Positions 43,032 through 49,320 of a stretch of DNA of 64,000 nt are shown piece after piece; the first letter of the stretch is position 1; each line of letters starts with the position of its first letter. The stretch comes from Sebastes aleutianus (taxonomy: Eukaryota; Chordata; Actinopteri; Perciformes; Sebastidae). The DNA lies in the NCBI GenBank assembly GCA_916700875.1, contig CAKAKS010000066.1, positions 9,579,743-9,643,742 of the forward strand, read 5' to 3'. The position numbers and the translations under genes are program-made. The notes beneath the pieces were generated by a model. The model was not told where the DNA came from and did not search any database. It saw only the letters and a list, made by a program, of their open reading frames with translations.

Positions 43032-46000
43032 TCAAATAAAATAAAATAACAATAATACTACTTATAATTAAATTCTCTCCATTATTCATGTGGCCCTTAA
43101 GTAATTCATTTGAAGATTGTGTACTTCTCTCGGTGGTTAGGGGGTTGGCTCAGGTTTAGGAAGGGGGAAACATATCGACGGGGAAACAGTATTCGACACA
43201 AAACCGGTGGTTTTGCATTTACATGGTTGGATTTAAAGTCATAGACCTTTCTGTAGATTATTTATTTGGGATATATTAGATGTTTAATATCCCACTTCTC
43301 AGTATTTTGTATTTACTTGTTATTTACACTGTGGTTATATAGGTCTATTCTATGTCTTTTATTATTAGGCTATTTATATTTCTCTACATATATTGTGTGT
43401 TACATATTGTAATATTATGTACATCATTTATATGTTACATACTACTTTGTTTCTATTTTCTTACATTTCTTTATGCTTTTATACCTATAAGAGCAACTGT
43501 AAAGTCCCAATTTCCCTTTGAGATAAATAACGTAATTCTGATCCGATCTAATTTTTCATAGTAGCTTATATCCAAAATTGGGACATTAAACAGATAATTA
43601 TTCTTTATTTCTTTGTTTGCTAATGCACATAAAGTAAGTCCAGCCTGTTCTCCCCCATGTAGTCCATATTGGAGGATGTTGCTGGACCACACATACACTT
43701 GCAAGCGCGTGTATGCAAAATCCCATCATACGTCAATCACCGCCTCAATGTCAAGAATAAGGTGTGGATGTAACAGAAGGGAGCATCCATGGAGCTAGAA
43801 ATGAAGATAATTGAAGCTAATCTGATGAAGATAATTTCATAACGGGGCGTAATGACCAAAGTCTTTCTGGTAAATGCGGTTATGCAGTAAAAGTTCCTCA
43901 TTCACCCTTCAATTAAAACTTCTGATGGGAAATGGAGATAATGAGCGCCAGACAGGGGGGTAGATAGGAAAAAGAGAAAAAGAAGAAAGTGAGACTGACA
44001 GCCTGAGAAATGGAAAGAGATGCTACTCGTTAAATATTTTTATGGTTTTTAGTCATGTACGTTTATGGTTTGACAATTGGCACATTATTCAGTGGTGATT
44101 AAGCCATTGCGTATATACAAAAAAAGAGGCACAGAGGCATATTCTCTGCTTTCAATGGATCATCAAAAGGTGGTGTCTCCAGAACTCACTAGCTGGTGGG
44201 ATTTGACAGCATATTCTGCCACCTTTCCTTTGCAACAGGCTTATTAAACCTTAAATTAGGCAGTAGTGGAAGCTGAAGCTGAAGGCACATGGACAATCCG
44301 TCACCAAAGTGAGAAAACTAATTTGCAGGCCATCAACGTGTCACTTGAAATCCATGTATTTAATCGTACACGAATTTGACTTTCTGAAACCATTTAGTGT
44401 CTGACTTGAGTCTATCGAATTAAACACTTAGCGATGAGCCATCAAAGTCTAGCGAAACGCCTGCAGGGGAACTTCTTGCTGCATGAGTCAGTACACATGC
44501 ATATACTGGACACACACACACACACACACCCAAACAGTCTTTTCTAAAAGCACAGTCTGAGCAAACACTACCAGGGAAAGAGATATGGCTTCTTACCACA
44601 TACATATCCTCTCTTACCGCCATCAACAATGCATCGCCCACACTCCCCCTCCACTCCCCTCTCTCCAACACTCTCACACAAATATTCTCATGCACATTAA
44701 CACTCTCTTCTCTGCAGGTCTGAGGGTCTGGATCATTTCTACAGGGGCCACACTTGATGGAGAGAAGACGGATCAGCAGCTGCACGTATTCATTACGCCT
44801 CCTGGAATCATCTCGCCCCATCCGGTCCCATTGACGGGGGACTCGAGCGACGTCACAACACAAGTGGGTGGATATTAGCGTGGACCATGTGCAGATTACA
44901 ACACTATCCCTGTCACAGACACTCAGACCTGTGACCAGACCCTTCTGTGTGGAAGGCATAAGCTGGATTTAATGCTGCACCAGCTTTCCCCGCCGGAAGG
45001 ATCTAATGCCTAGGTGATGGGATCTTAAGCAAAGGCTTTACTACTATGTGCAAAGAAGCAACACAGATGTGCATGCTCAGTTTCCGAAAACATGGAAAGT
45101 GCCAATAGTGTGGATTATTGTACGAGGCTAAAAAAGGCAAAGGCAGACATGGATACACATGCATTACACAGCTGCAGATATTCACTTAGGAGGCCTGCCT
45201 GCTCAGGAACACTTGCAAACACATGCACACAAAGACACAAGGACACAGAGTTATTGATCTAAGAGAGTAGAGTCGCACAAACCTATGCTTACACATGATC
45301 TCTTTTACTCCAAATAGTCAAACATTTGTTTCACTTTACCTTGTCGGCGTCAGCGTTGTGGAGCACCACAGGCATGTTTTCCAGCACTCTGTTATTATCT
45401 GACGCCAGCTGGGGAGACGTGCCATTTCCCACGCCGTGGTCCCTAGAGGTCAAACACAATTTTCAGACACATCTGCTCTTTCTTTTCATGTTAAAATCCC
45501 AGCCAAACCACGCACACACAGGCAGCGAACAAGCCTGCCTTTCTTTGTTTTTTACAAATAAATAAACCACGGATTTGTACACTCTCCAAAAAAACTATTA
45601 AATCAGGAATCCCTGCACAATTTCTAAAGGGTCTGCACACCCACATGGGTGTTTTCTGTGTTCAGGCCTTCGTGGGAGTGTAGACGGAGCTTGGCTGGCT
45701 CTCCTATTTGCACCTGTTGCGGTGCTGCAGTGGGACAGCTTGCTCCTACGTGCAGGTCAGCCTCTGCAATTTCTCACCAGAGCTCTGCTTCAAATTCATT
45801 CTGATAAGAAGTGGGTGTGTAAGCCACAAAAACTCCAAAGAATACAAAACCCCTTGTGAGTGACACAGGGAAGACAGGGATTTAAAAGTTAATTGCAAAA
45901 GGTGTTTACTATACAAACAGCTGCCACTCAGCCCTCAAAGGATATGAACAGAGAGAGATCTGACTCTGAGCTGTGACGGTATGATCCTAAGAGGCTAAAG

Positions 46001-49000
46001 GAGAAGGGGGGGGATGGGAGATCACTGTACTGCCGAATGAATAATTATGGCAAAATCAGCGTGTGATTTCAAGTTTGTATTCGTCCAATCTAAAACGCCT
46101 ACACACATATCTCTGTCTACTGTCTTTCCCACTCCCCCCCCCTGAATCTTTCTCATGAGCATGTGCCCATGCTAATTGTTAATCCTCACAGGCATCTCTT
46201 CTCCCTTTCACACCCCCTGTCACACTGCATCTCTCTATTGCCACAATTTGCATGAGCATATTTATCCCCACAATTCAGGGGCGGAGCTCAGACGTGCAGA
46301 AACATCGAGAGGAGTCGCGTGTGTCGTTTTGTCATCAGCTCTGACGTGTAGAGCGTCGTCAGCCTCACGCTGACTTGTGAAATTGTAACTGCTTCTGCTT
46401 CTGAAAACAAGCTCTCAGTCATAATGTGCCATTCGATTCCAGTGCAAATAGTCATCAAGAGATAATTTGAAAGATGTTATTTCATAAATGTGCCCCGGAA
46501 GAAACAGACATTATTGGCTATTCTTTTTCACAATAACCTTTCTCATGAGCTCTTAATTTTCATAAAGTCTTCTTCCAAGGTTATGAAAGAGGATGAAATT
46601 CAATTAGCTCCGTCCTGGTGCTGACTAAATGTCAACATGTTTTTTTTTTTTCTTTTAAATATATAGGCTTAAACTCCATTGAGAAAAGACATTTTAGTGA
46701 GACATGCTTCTCTGAGCAAACGTCCTACTAGAATTCAATAAATGCATTTATGAAAGACAGGAGGATGTGCATGGACTGGTCAAGTATGACATATTGATTC
46801 AAAGAGACTGAAGCCTCAATTTGATTTCAATTGGCCGTGGGAGTACAATAGCAGATAACTGAGACGCCAATATCAACAGTACACTGTGCAGACCGTTTAG
46901 AGCCGGGGATGGAGTATTGGCTCCGACTGCGACGCCTCATGAAAAGCTGGTCCACAGTGAGAACTTAAAACAATCTAAAAGAAATCAACATTTGTCCGTC
47001 TTCCTCATTAAACGTTGAAAAGGAGACATGTTGAACATGCAGGATTGCTGCCAATTTCACACTTCTCAACGACTTGCTTACTGAAACAATGCCGCACCTG
47101 ACCTCCACAACCAAGAGGGACTGTTCGCTCGATTGCAAGCTGATGACGAATGGTCTAATGACAAGTGTGAGGCAAGCTTTGTGTTGCGGTATGCTAATTG
47201 GGGTCTACTATTACATTTATCACATTAATATGGGAATTGACACCAATACTAATAAAGAAAACTGACTGTCCTGATATATTTATAAGGGAAATGTAGCACC
47301 AAATTGAGGCAGATTGCAATAACATTCGGACACTCATTTTCTGAAAACTAATCGCAGGCCAAAGATGGGGCTTAACAACCTAAAACCTGATCCAAGAGAG
47401 GAAGTTTCATTTAAAGCAGCAGTGGGTAGAAATGGAGCAAATATGATTTAAAAGGAAGTTATTTTCATAAAACGGTCACTATATTTCGACAGTAGTGCAT
47501 GCGACAAATAATCGGAAAAAAATCATGTGCATCTGTGTCCTATGGTGTCCTCTGGTGCTCCTAATGGCAACTGCAAGATTTCACAGTTCAGAGGAAAACA
47601 ACCAATCAGAGGTGAGCTGGAGCCTGCCGTCTCTGAGCAGCTGTCAATCACTCGCAAACTCTGAATCAATATTCTGTTACTGTAATGCCTATTTCTCGCG
47701 TAAAATCTTTTCAGAAATATCTTGTAGTGTACTGTTTAGCTGTAAAATGAGAAAGTTTGCAACCCGGTAGCCATATTGAGATCAGTTGAGGAAATACCAA
47801 GCACCGCCCACCAGCTGGAGCACTACAAGATGTTTCTGAAAACATTTTACGTGAGAAATAGGCATTATAACAGAATATTAATGAGTGACGAGTGATTGAC
47901 AGCTGCCTCCGTTGAATGAACAGCGAATAGGAACGCTCTCCCTCTGAAATTACCTGTGATTGGCCAAAGCCAAAGATTTTTTAAAGCCTGAAAACAGAGC
48001 CATGAGGAGGTGTAGAAGTCTAGTTTTCTCTCAGAACACCTGAATTACAATATGCTGAAAGGTTATTATGGAATTTTTCCCCAATGATGCCAAAAACATT
48101 CTGCCAACTGCAGGTTTAACATTTGAAAAACTCCCAACATTGTTTGTTTAAAGAAAGTTATATGAACCTGCATAAAGAGAGATGAATGTTGAGAGGGCTT
48201 TCATCTTCACTGCGGTTTGCTATAAAGACCAGCGTGCAGACAGTAATTACTTGGCACTGTACACTGAGTTGTATTAGGTGAATTAGAGCCTGTCTGTAGC
48301 TGCTAATACAACGCAGCTGGGTCAGGTAATTCAGGGACTGCAGGGCAAAGTGAGTGGGGAGACTTCCTTTCAATCAGAGGACCAGGTGCAGGCTCTTGTG
48401 TCAGCCAATAACCACCTTGTTGACGAGTCCTTGACCTAAATTGTGATCCTAATTCTACCTGGGCTCTAACTTCCGACTCGCACTTTGGAGAGGGAACAAG
48501 CACAAAAGACACTGAGGGATCAATAAGGTAGTATGATGTCACAAATTACCAGGCCACTTGAATCTCAGCATCTCTTCTCCCAGCATTCCTCTGGCCTTCT
48601 CCATTGATCTCCTTTTTGCTGTTCTTGATGAGGCGCAGGACCGGTTCGATCTCCTTCAGCAGCTCGTTGTTCTCCTCCATCCCGTTGCACAGGAGGGCGC
48701 CGCGGCTCCCGTCCCTCATCAGCAGGGGGTCCTGGCCCTGCACGCCTCCCTTCTGCAGGAGGGACTGGGTGATGGACGGGGAGGAGAGATTCTCGATGGC
48801 CCTGAGCTGGGGCTCCTTGTTGACCTGCTGTCCAGGGCTGAACGGGCTGAGAGGGGAGCAGTTCTCGTAGGACTTTGAGGGCGGGAAGGCAGGACGCGTG
48901 ACCCTCACTGTGCGTTGGCGGCCGTCTCCGGACAGGGTGGTCTCCAGGTGGGTGGTGAAGCCCTCGGGCCCACGGAGGATCAGCACAGCGTGGCTCTCGG

Positions 49001-49265
49001 GCGACACGTTCTTCAGCGTTTCCAGGGCCCGTTCGTAGGACAGGTCCACCAGGGGCTTGTTGTTGACAGCCAAGACGATGTCGCCCACCTGCACCAGGCC
49101 GCACTCCTCCGCCGCGCCGCCACGGATCAGATCAGACACGATAACAGGCGGCTTGGACACCCTCTGCTTCACCAGAAAGCCCAGGCCACCAACCTTCCTC
49201 TTGAAAAGACGCACTGAGATGATGTTGGGCTGCAGCTGGCACACTGTGGGCTCTGACTCCTGCAT
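9420..49265 (-). CDS. nos1: nos1, neuronal nitric oxide synthase (complete coding region, 28 exons)
   Basis: NOS1 converts L-arginine, O2 and NADPH to nitric oxide and citrulline as a Ca2+/calmodulin-dependent homodimer. I joined 28 exons; every junction keeps frame, total 4275 nt, 1424 residues. Seen in order: PDZ domain (about 17-99, loop GGLGF 26-30), zinc-site cysteines Cys323 and Cys328 (CxxxxC), haem ligand Cys410 in ARCVGRIQW, substrate glutamate Glu587 in GWYMGTEIG, calmodulin helix 720-741, FMN domain with autoinhibitory insert (about 815-872), FAD motif RYYSISS from 1168, NADPH motif GPGTG 1243-1247, and a tail with RLRSES (Ser1407). The PDZ domain separates it from NOS2 and NOS3; the insert marks a constitutive, calcium-dependent enzyme. 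The start is the ATG at 49263-49265 (A at -3), matching mammalian numbering through residue 111. Family facts are from knowledge; splice sites and motifs are read directly. Confidence 0.97.
10274..10745. mobile_element. TTAA-type MITE, family 1, partial copy
   Basis: Homologous to 4431-4974 along most of its length (TTAAAGGGGACATATCATGC, then GCCCAGTCTGCTCTGATTGG). The distal end is decayed. It sits in the last nos1 intron. Confidence 0.7.
10840..11095. repeat. dispersed fish repeat fragment
   Basis: Contains GAGGTCACAGTGACCTTTGA followed by CCTTTGG and TTGCACCAAATTTGAAAAC, a phrase I know from many fish introns. It lies next to nos1 exon 27. No coding potential. Confidence 0.5.
11102..11220 (-). 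CDS. nos1: nos1 coding exon 27 (FAD-stacking Phe and C-terminal tail)
   Basis: Residues 1381-1419 plus two bases. HEDIFGVTLRTYEVTNRLRS contains Phe1390, which corresponds to rat Phe1395 stacked on FAD, and the tail begins just after it. RLRSES places Ser1407 at the known Akt/PKA site (rat Ser1412). Without splicing at GTAAGT the frame would stop at once with TAA, so a further exon is required for the conserved end. Confidence 0.96.
11954..12148 (-). CDS. nos1: nos1 coding exon 26 (NADPH domain)
   Basis: Residues 1316-1380, phase 0 at both ends. EEGGHIYVCGDVTMAGDVLK holds Cys1344 of the CGD catalytic motif in the ferredoxin-reductase fold. Donor GTAAGA. Confidence 0.97.
12604..12752 (-). CDS. 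nos1: nos1 coding exon 25 (NADPH ribose/phosphate site)
   Basis: Residues 1266-1315. MFLVFGCRQSEMDHIYQEE contains Cys1278 and Arg1279 at the nicotinamide/2'-phosphate region. Acceptor TTTTAG, donor GTACAG. Confidence 0.96.
13043..13164 (-). CDS. nos1: nos1 coding exon 24 (NADPH-binding glycine loop)
   Basis: Residues 1225-1265 plus one base. CILVGPGTGIAPFRSFWQQR is the NADPH pyrophosphate loop (GPGTG at 1243-1247). Acceptor TTTAG, donor GTAGGT. Confidence 0.97.
13241..13862. mobile_element. nonautonomous element with inverted ends
   Basis: The left end (GGAATAATTTGCCATTTTGG, then GTTTCTTGCCACGAG) and the right end (GCAAGAAAGCAG, then CCAAGATGTCAAAC) are imperfect inverted repeats. The internal CTAAGTTACCCAGCTGCTGG and GTATCGATC phrases are common in fish MITEs; a fragment recurs at about 8260-8360. 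It lies between nos1 exons 23 and 24. Confidence 0.6.
13916..14003 (-). CDS. nos1: nos1 coding exon 23
   Basis: Residues 1196-1224 plus two bases: GPVHHGVCSSWLNRIEKGEM then VPCFVR. GVCSSWL holds the FAD pyrophosphate contacts. Acceptor TTTCAG, donor GTAAAT. Confidence 0.96.
14976..15186 (-). CDS. nos1: nos1 coding exon 22 (FAD-binding motif)
   Basis: Residues 1126-1195 plus one base. EEFPSIQMPSTLLLTQLPLL is followed by QPRYYSISSSPD, the FAD-binding RxYSxxS motif. Donor GTAAGG. Confidence 0.98.
15493..15781. repeat. hairpin-bearing nonautonomous repeat, copy 2
   Basis: Perfect 26-base inverted arms at 15497-15522 and 15555-15580 with a 32-base loop. The downstream block has only two of the 20-base units seen four times in copy 1, then AACAGACCGTAGAACACTG. 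It lies in the nos1 intron between exons 21 and 22. Confidence 0.85.
17372..17541 (-). CDS. nos1: nos1 coding exon 21 (connecting domain)
   Basis: Residues 1069-1125. VPPCTIYQAFQYFLDITTPP is the helical connecting-domain motif shared with cytochrome P450 reductase. Acceptor CTGCAG, donor GTAAAT. Confidence 0.96.
18068..18392. mobile_element. TTAA-bounded MITE, family 3, full copy
   Basis: Ends TTAAAGGTGCAGTGTGTAGG and (inverted) TTAAAGGAACAGTGTGTAGC are about 24-bp terminal inverted repeats with a few mismatches. The interior starts TTTGGCGGCATCTAGTGG. It lies in the nos1 intron between exons 20 and 21. Confidence 0.85.
18696..18889 (-). CDS. nos1: nos1 coding exon 20 (FAD-binding barrel)
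   Basis: Residues 1004-1068 plus one base. It contains RSTIFVRLHKND, YHPGDHLGIFPGN and the conserved LEDAPPVNQIVKVEFLEERN. Acceptor TTGCAG, donor GTGGGT. Confidence 0.96.
19089..19167 (-). CDS. nos1: nos1 coding exon 19
   Basis: Residues 978-1003 plus two bases. LHSVHKKKVFGAKILESENL matches the mammalian LSNVHKKRV segment at the start of the FAD-binding beta barrel. Acceptor CAACAG, donor GTAAGT. Confidence 0.93.
19330..19780. repeat. dispersed repeat with two internal direct copies
   Basis: CCTTCGCATATCTCGAAAAC near 19370 and CCTTCGCATATCTAGAGAAC near 19713 start similar segments ending in CACATTTGGCG or CACACTTGGCG, with TGGTGGCGCTATAAC and TAGGTGGCGCTGTAGC between them. It is an intron-borne fish repeat between nos1 exons 18 and 19. 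Confidence 0.55.
20147..20285 (-). CDS. nos1: nos1 coding exon 18 (FMN-FAD linker)
   Basis: Residues 932-977 plus one base: AACDVFCVGDDVNIEKAND, then ISNDRSWKKSKFRLTYTAEA. It is the hinge between the FMN and FAD modules. Acceptor ATCAAG, donor GTAAAT. Confidence 0.95.
20880..21065. repeat. dispersed repeat fragment
   Basis: Its AAACATCATGGTTGGACTTA segment is the reverse of the phrase near 2490. It also holds GTCTTGATAACGCGTTTT. No coding potential; it lies between nos1 exons 17 and 18. Confidence 0.4.
21290..21464 (-). CDS. nos1: nos1 coding exon 17 (FMN domain)
   Basis: Residues 873-931. FSVFGLGSRAYPHFCAFAHA and GEGDELCGQEESFRTWAKKV complete the flavodoxin fold. Acceptor is read as TTTAG, donor GTCTGT is a little weaker than its neighbours. 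Confidence 0.96.
22046..22257. mobile_element. TTAA-bounded short MITE
   Basis: TTAAAGGTGCTAAATTTGAT at one end and ATATTTAGCACCTTTAA at the other form terminal inverted repeats; 212 bp, noncoding. It lies between nos1 exons 16 and 17. Confidence 0.8.
22522..22638 (-). CDS. nos1: nos1 coding exon 16 (autoinhibitory loop, CaMKII site)
   Basis: Residues 834-872 plus two bases. KSYKIRFNSVSSYSDTRKSS keeps the R-F-N-S context of the CaMKII site that is Ser847 in rat NOS1; here Ser842. The loop slows electron transfer until calmodulin binds, so its presence supports a Ca2+-dependent enzyme. Confidence 0.96.
22756..22814 (-). CDS. nos1: nos1 coding exon 15 (start of autoinhibitory insert)
   Basis: Residues 815-833 plus two bases; only 59 nt long. 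It encodes KFGAALMEMRHPTSNTEDR, the start of the constitutive-NOS-specific insert. Acceptor TCGTAG, donor GTGAGT. Confidence 0.94.
22899..23003 (-). CDS. nos1: nos1 coding exon 14 (FMN domain)
   Basis: Residues 780-814. It contains LVLAVTSTFGNGDPPENGE, the second FMN-contacting loop of flavodoxin-like reductases. Acceptor TGCAG, donor GTATGT. Confidence 0.96.
23914..24058 (-). CDS. nos1: nos1 coding exon 13 (end of calmodulin helix, start of FMN domain)
   Basis: Residues 731-779. AVKFSAKLMGQAMAKRVKAT leads into the flavodoxin phosphate loop ILFATETGKSQDYA. Acceptor CTACAG, donor GTACGC. Confidence 0.97.
24632..24717 (-). CDS. nos1: nos1 coding exon 12 (calmodulin-binding helix, first half)
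   Basis: Residues 703-730 plus two bases. It carries the basic amphipathic start KRRAIGFKKLA of the canonical NOS1 calmodulin site, joined across the intron to AVKFSAKLMG in exon 13. Donor GTGAGT. Confidence 0.96.
25167..25361 (-). CDS. nos1: nos1 coding exon 11 (tetrahydrobiopterin region)
   Basis: Residues 638-702, both ends phase 0. It contains VTIVDHHSASESF, GDWVWIVPPMSGSITPVFHQ and LTPSFEYQ: the pterin and dimer-interface segment of NOS oxygenases. Mammals have Cys where this protein has Val in EYRVRGGC. Confidence 0.98.
26360..26461 (-). CDS. nos1: nos1 coding exon 10
   Basis: Residues 604-637, in phase at both ends, ending SSLWKDQALVEINIAVLYSF plus Q. An L2 LINE tail begins about 10 bases upstream of its acceptor, so the repeat sits almost against the splice site. 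Confidence 0.95.
26468..26640. mobile_element. L2-type LINE 3' tail fragment
   Basis: A short AGGCA tandem followed by AGTTTATTTATATAGCACAT and GGCAATTCAAAGTGCTTTAC. The same tail ends the L2 element at 57346. It begins within about 10 bases of the nos1 exon 10 acceptor. Confidence 0.8.
27188..27300. repeat. dispersed LINE/SINE-type tail fragment
   Basis: GGTAAATGGACTTGCATTTA then CCGACCACTCAAAGTGCTTT is a recurring fish retroelement tail. It is noncoding, in the nos1 intron between exons 9 and 10. Confidence 0.55.
27599..27773 (-). CDS. nos1: nos1 coding exon 9 (substrate glutamate)
   Basis: Residues 545-603. GCPFSGWYMGTEIGVRDFCD includes Glu587, which by family alignment binds the guanidino group of L-arginine. 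Acceptor CCCAG, donor GTAGTG. Confidence 0.98.
28710..28849 (-). CDS. nos1: nos1 coding exon 8
   Basis: Residues 499-544 plus two bases. It contains GWKPPKGRFDVLPLLLQANG, part of the substrate-pocket wall. It is separated from exon 7 by only 92 bases. Donor GTGAGT. Confidence 0.97.
28942..29083 (-). CDS. nos1: nos1 coding exon 7
   Basis: Residues 451-498, with SAITIFPQR, DGKHDFRVWN and GDPANVEFTE, all oxygenase-core motifs. Acceptor TTCGCAG, donor GTACAC. Confidence 0.97.
29084..31461. other. nos1 intron between exons 6 and 7
   Basis: Very AT-rich. It holds an (AATT)n run at about 30028-30050 and poly-A/T tracts around 29720-30010. Several chance open frames are present, but none resembles a known protein and no inverted-end element could be defined. 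Confidence 0.5.
31462..31553 (-). CDS. nos1: nos1 coding exon 6
   Basis: Residues 421-450 plus two bases: VFDARDCTTAHGMYNYICNH then IKYATNKGNM. This is the highly conserved oxygenase segment after the haem ligand. Acceptor TTCCAG, donor GTGAAA. Confidence 0.97.
31690..32000. repeat. dispersed fish repeat, copy 1
   Basis: Shares CTGAATATCTT, AGTTGTGGAC, AAACAAG, GGGCTTTAGGA and CTGACATTTTATAGACC with 39150-39370. Noncoding; between nos1 exons 5 and 6. Confidence 0.6.
32198..32360 (-). CDS. nos1: nos1 coding exon 5 (haem-ligating cysteine)
   Basis: Residues 366-420. It contains YGAKHAWRNAARCVGRIQW; Cys410 is the proximal haem thiolate by alignment with NOS families. Acceptor CTACAG, donor GTACTA. 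Confidence 0.98.
33165..33610. mobile_element. hAT-like element fragment
   Basis: Begins TTAGGGATGCACTGATTGTG and GGGCCGATACC, a known fish hAT-type end phrase. A matching opposite end was not found, so it is probably truncated. It lies between nos1 exons 4 and 5. Confidence 0.45.
33789..33928 (-). CDS. nos1: nos1 coding exon 4 (zinc-tetrathiolate cysteines)
   Basis: Residues 320-365 plus two bases. It carries the CNENVC motif: Cys323 and Cys328 would bind the dimer-interface zinc, one pair from each subunit. The rest (MGSVMMPNM and ATDFLDQYYTSIKR) is the start of the catalytic oxygenase core. Donor GTAAGC. Confidence 0.97.
34614..35918. mobile_element. hAT-like nonautonomous element hosting another element
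   Basis: Ends TAGGGCTGCAC and GTGCAGCCCTA are inverted repeats. The flanking octamers ATATGTAA (34606-34613) and AAATGTAA (35919-35926) match at 7 of 8 bases, as expected for hAT target duplications. No transposase frame is left. It contains a second repeat at about 35130-35816. Location: nos1 intron between exons 3 and 4. Confidence 0.8.
35130..35816 (-). mobile_element. palindrome-bearing TTAA-type element, copy nested in hAT
   Basis: Reverse-oriented relative to the full copy at 47411-48119. It holds a long inverted repeat whose arms (about 35329-35368 and 35463-35506) contain CTACAAGATGTTTCTGAAAA. Its distal end is truncated; the other end reads CTGCTGCTTTAA. Confidence 0.75.
37430..38530. 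repeat. two diverged direct copies of a repeat, first one interrupted
   Basis: GTGGCGTCAGATCACAAAAC occurs near 37439 and near 38396. Following sequence (TTTAATTTGGAG with GAAATGTCTCGATAAC, versus TTTAATTTGAAG with GAAATGTCTCAATAAC) also matches. The MITE at 37461-37983 splits the first copy. Confidence 0.65.
37461..37983. mobile_element. TTAA-bounded MITE, family 3, second copy
   Basis: Shares GGATTTGGCGGCATCTAGTG and GTTTGGTTTGTCCGTTCTGG with the 18068 copy but has extra internal sequence. It interrupts an older repeat: ACAAAACATTTT before it and TGTGTCATTATGG after it match the uninterrupted sequence around 38409-38425. Confidence 0.8.
39150..39370. repeat. dispersed fish repeat, copy 2
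   Basis: Homologous to 31690-32000 in the same order of blocks, ending with GTAGTTGCAGCCCTAGAG. It lies just upstream of nos1 exon 3 in transcript terms of the reverse strand intron. Confidence 0.6.
39716..39853 (-). CDS. nos1: nos1 coding exon 3
   Basis: Residues 274-319, both ends phase 0. It contains SPTKSLQNGSPSKCPRFLKV and the start of the oxygenase domain (KNWETGTVYNDTLH). Acceptor TTTCCAG, donor GTAAGG. Near-identical to the mammalian counterpart in its centre. Confidence 0.97.
41864..41983. repeat. perfect 60-bp tandem duplication
   Basis: Two adjacent copies (41864-41923 and 41924-41983) are identical by eye, each beginning GCCGCACAGCTAGCAGGAAG. No further copies and no decay were seen, so the duplication is recent. 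Confidence 0.95.
42822..43031. repeat. retroelement-type tail plus (TAA)n microsatellite
   Basis: TTCTTCTTCTTTGGTGTTTA followed by TTGGCGGTTGGCAAACCAGC and CACCTACTGGACTGG is a phrase shared by many fish repeats. About 60 bases later an almost pure TAA/AAT tract runs from 42968 to 43031. Confidence 0.65.
44513..44529. repeat. (AC)n microsatellite
   Basis: About nine CA units in the nos1 intron between exons 2 and 3. Confidence 0.8.
45340..45442 (-). CDS. nos1: nos1 coding exon 2
   Basis: Residues 239-273. Acceptor CTCTAG, donor GTAAAG. It encodes a variable linker ending in ENMPVVLHNADADK, comparable to the mammalian segment with PVVLNNPYSEKEQ. The first base completes the Trp codon begun in exon 1, so the frame is fixed by both neighbours. 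Confidence 0.92.
45443..47410. other. nos1 intron between exons 1 and 2, proximal part
   Basis: No exon or defined mobile element was seen here; sequence is intron-like with short homopolymers. The rest of the intron (47411-48119) is occupied by a MITE. Confidence 0.5.
47411..48119 (+). mobile_element. palindrome-bearing TTAA-type element, full copy
   Basis: Bounded by TTAAAGCAGCAGTGGGTAGA and TTCTGCCAACTGCAGGTTTAA-type ends (imperfect inverted repeats). It has the same internal arms as the copy at 35130, with CACTACAAGATGTTTCTG. Noncoding; between nos1 exons 1 and 2. Confidence 0.8.
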
Positions 49266-49320
49266 GGTGCCGGCGTGTGGTTGTGTGTGTGTGTGCTTGA
49301 GTGTGTCCCCAGGGATGTTT
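48550..49320 (-). CDS. nos1: nos1 coding exon 1 (PDZ domain; coding part 48550-49265)
   Basis: Acceptor with a pyrimidine tract at 49321-49322, 55 nt of 5'UTR, then residues 1-238 and two bases of residue 239. It encodes the whole PDZ domain, the beta-finger (LETTL at 107-111, where mammals have LETTF), a Ser/Pro-rich linker, the conserved ENNELLKEIEPVL segment, and a weak match to the dynein-light-chain motif (EIQVAW near 234-239). Donor GTAATT at 48549. GC content is clearly higher than in the introns. Confidence 0.96.

Larger units (their letters stand above)
39854..45339. other. nos1 intron between exons 2 and 3
   Basis: 5.5 kb with no exon recognised. It holds the 60-bp duplication at 41864-41983, a LINE/SINE-type tail at 42822-42910, a trinucleotide tract at 42968-43030 and an (AC)n tract at 44513-44529. 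A 179-residue minus-strand frame at 44420-44959 includes the (AC)n tract and matches nothing I know. Confidence 0.6.

Noticed and set aside
44420..44959. 179-residue minus-strand frame in a nos1 intron
   Set aside because: It crosses an (AC)n microsatellite coded as VCVCV, has no recognisable domain, and adjacent nos1 exons join in frame without it.
48565..49104. Long alternative-frame and antisense frames over the nos1 PDZ exon
   Set aside because: They are by-products of the GC-rich coding exon; the true frame matches NOS1 residue by residue.
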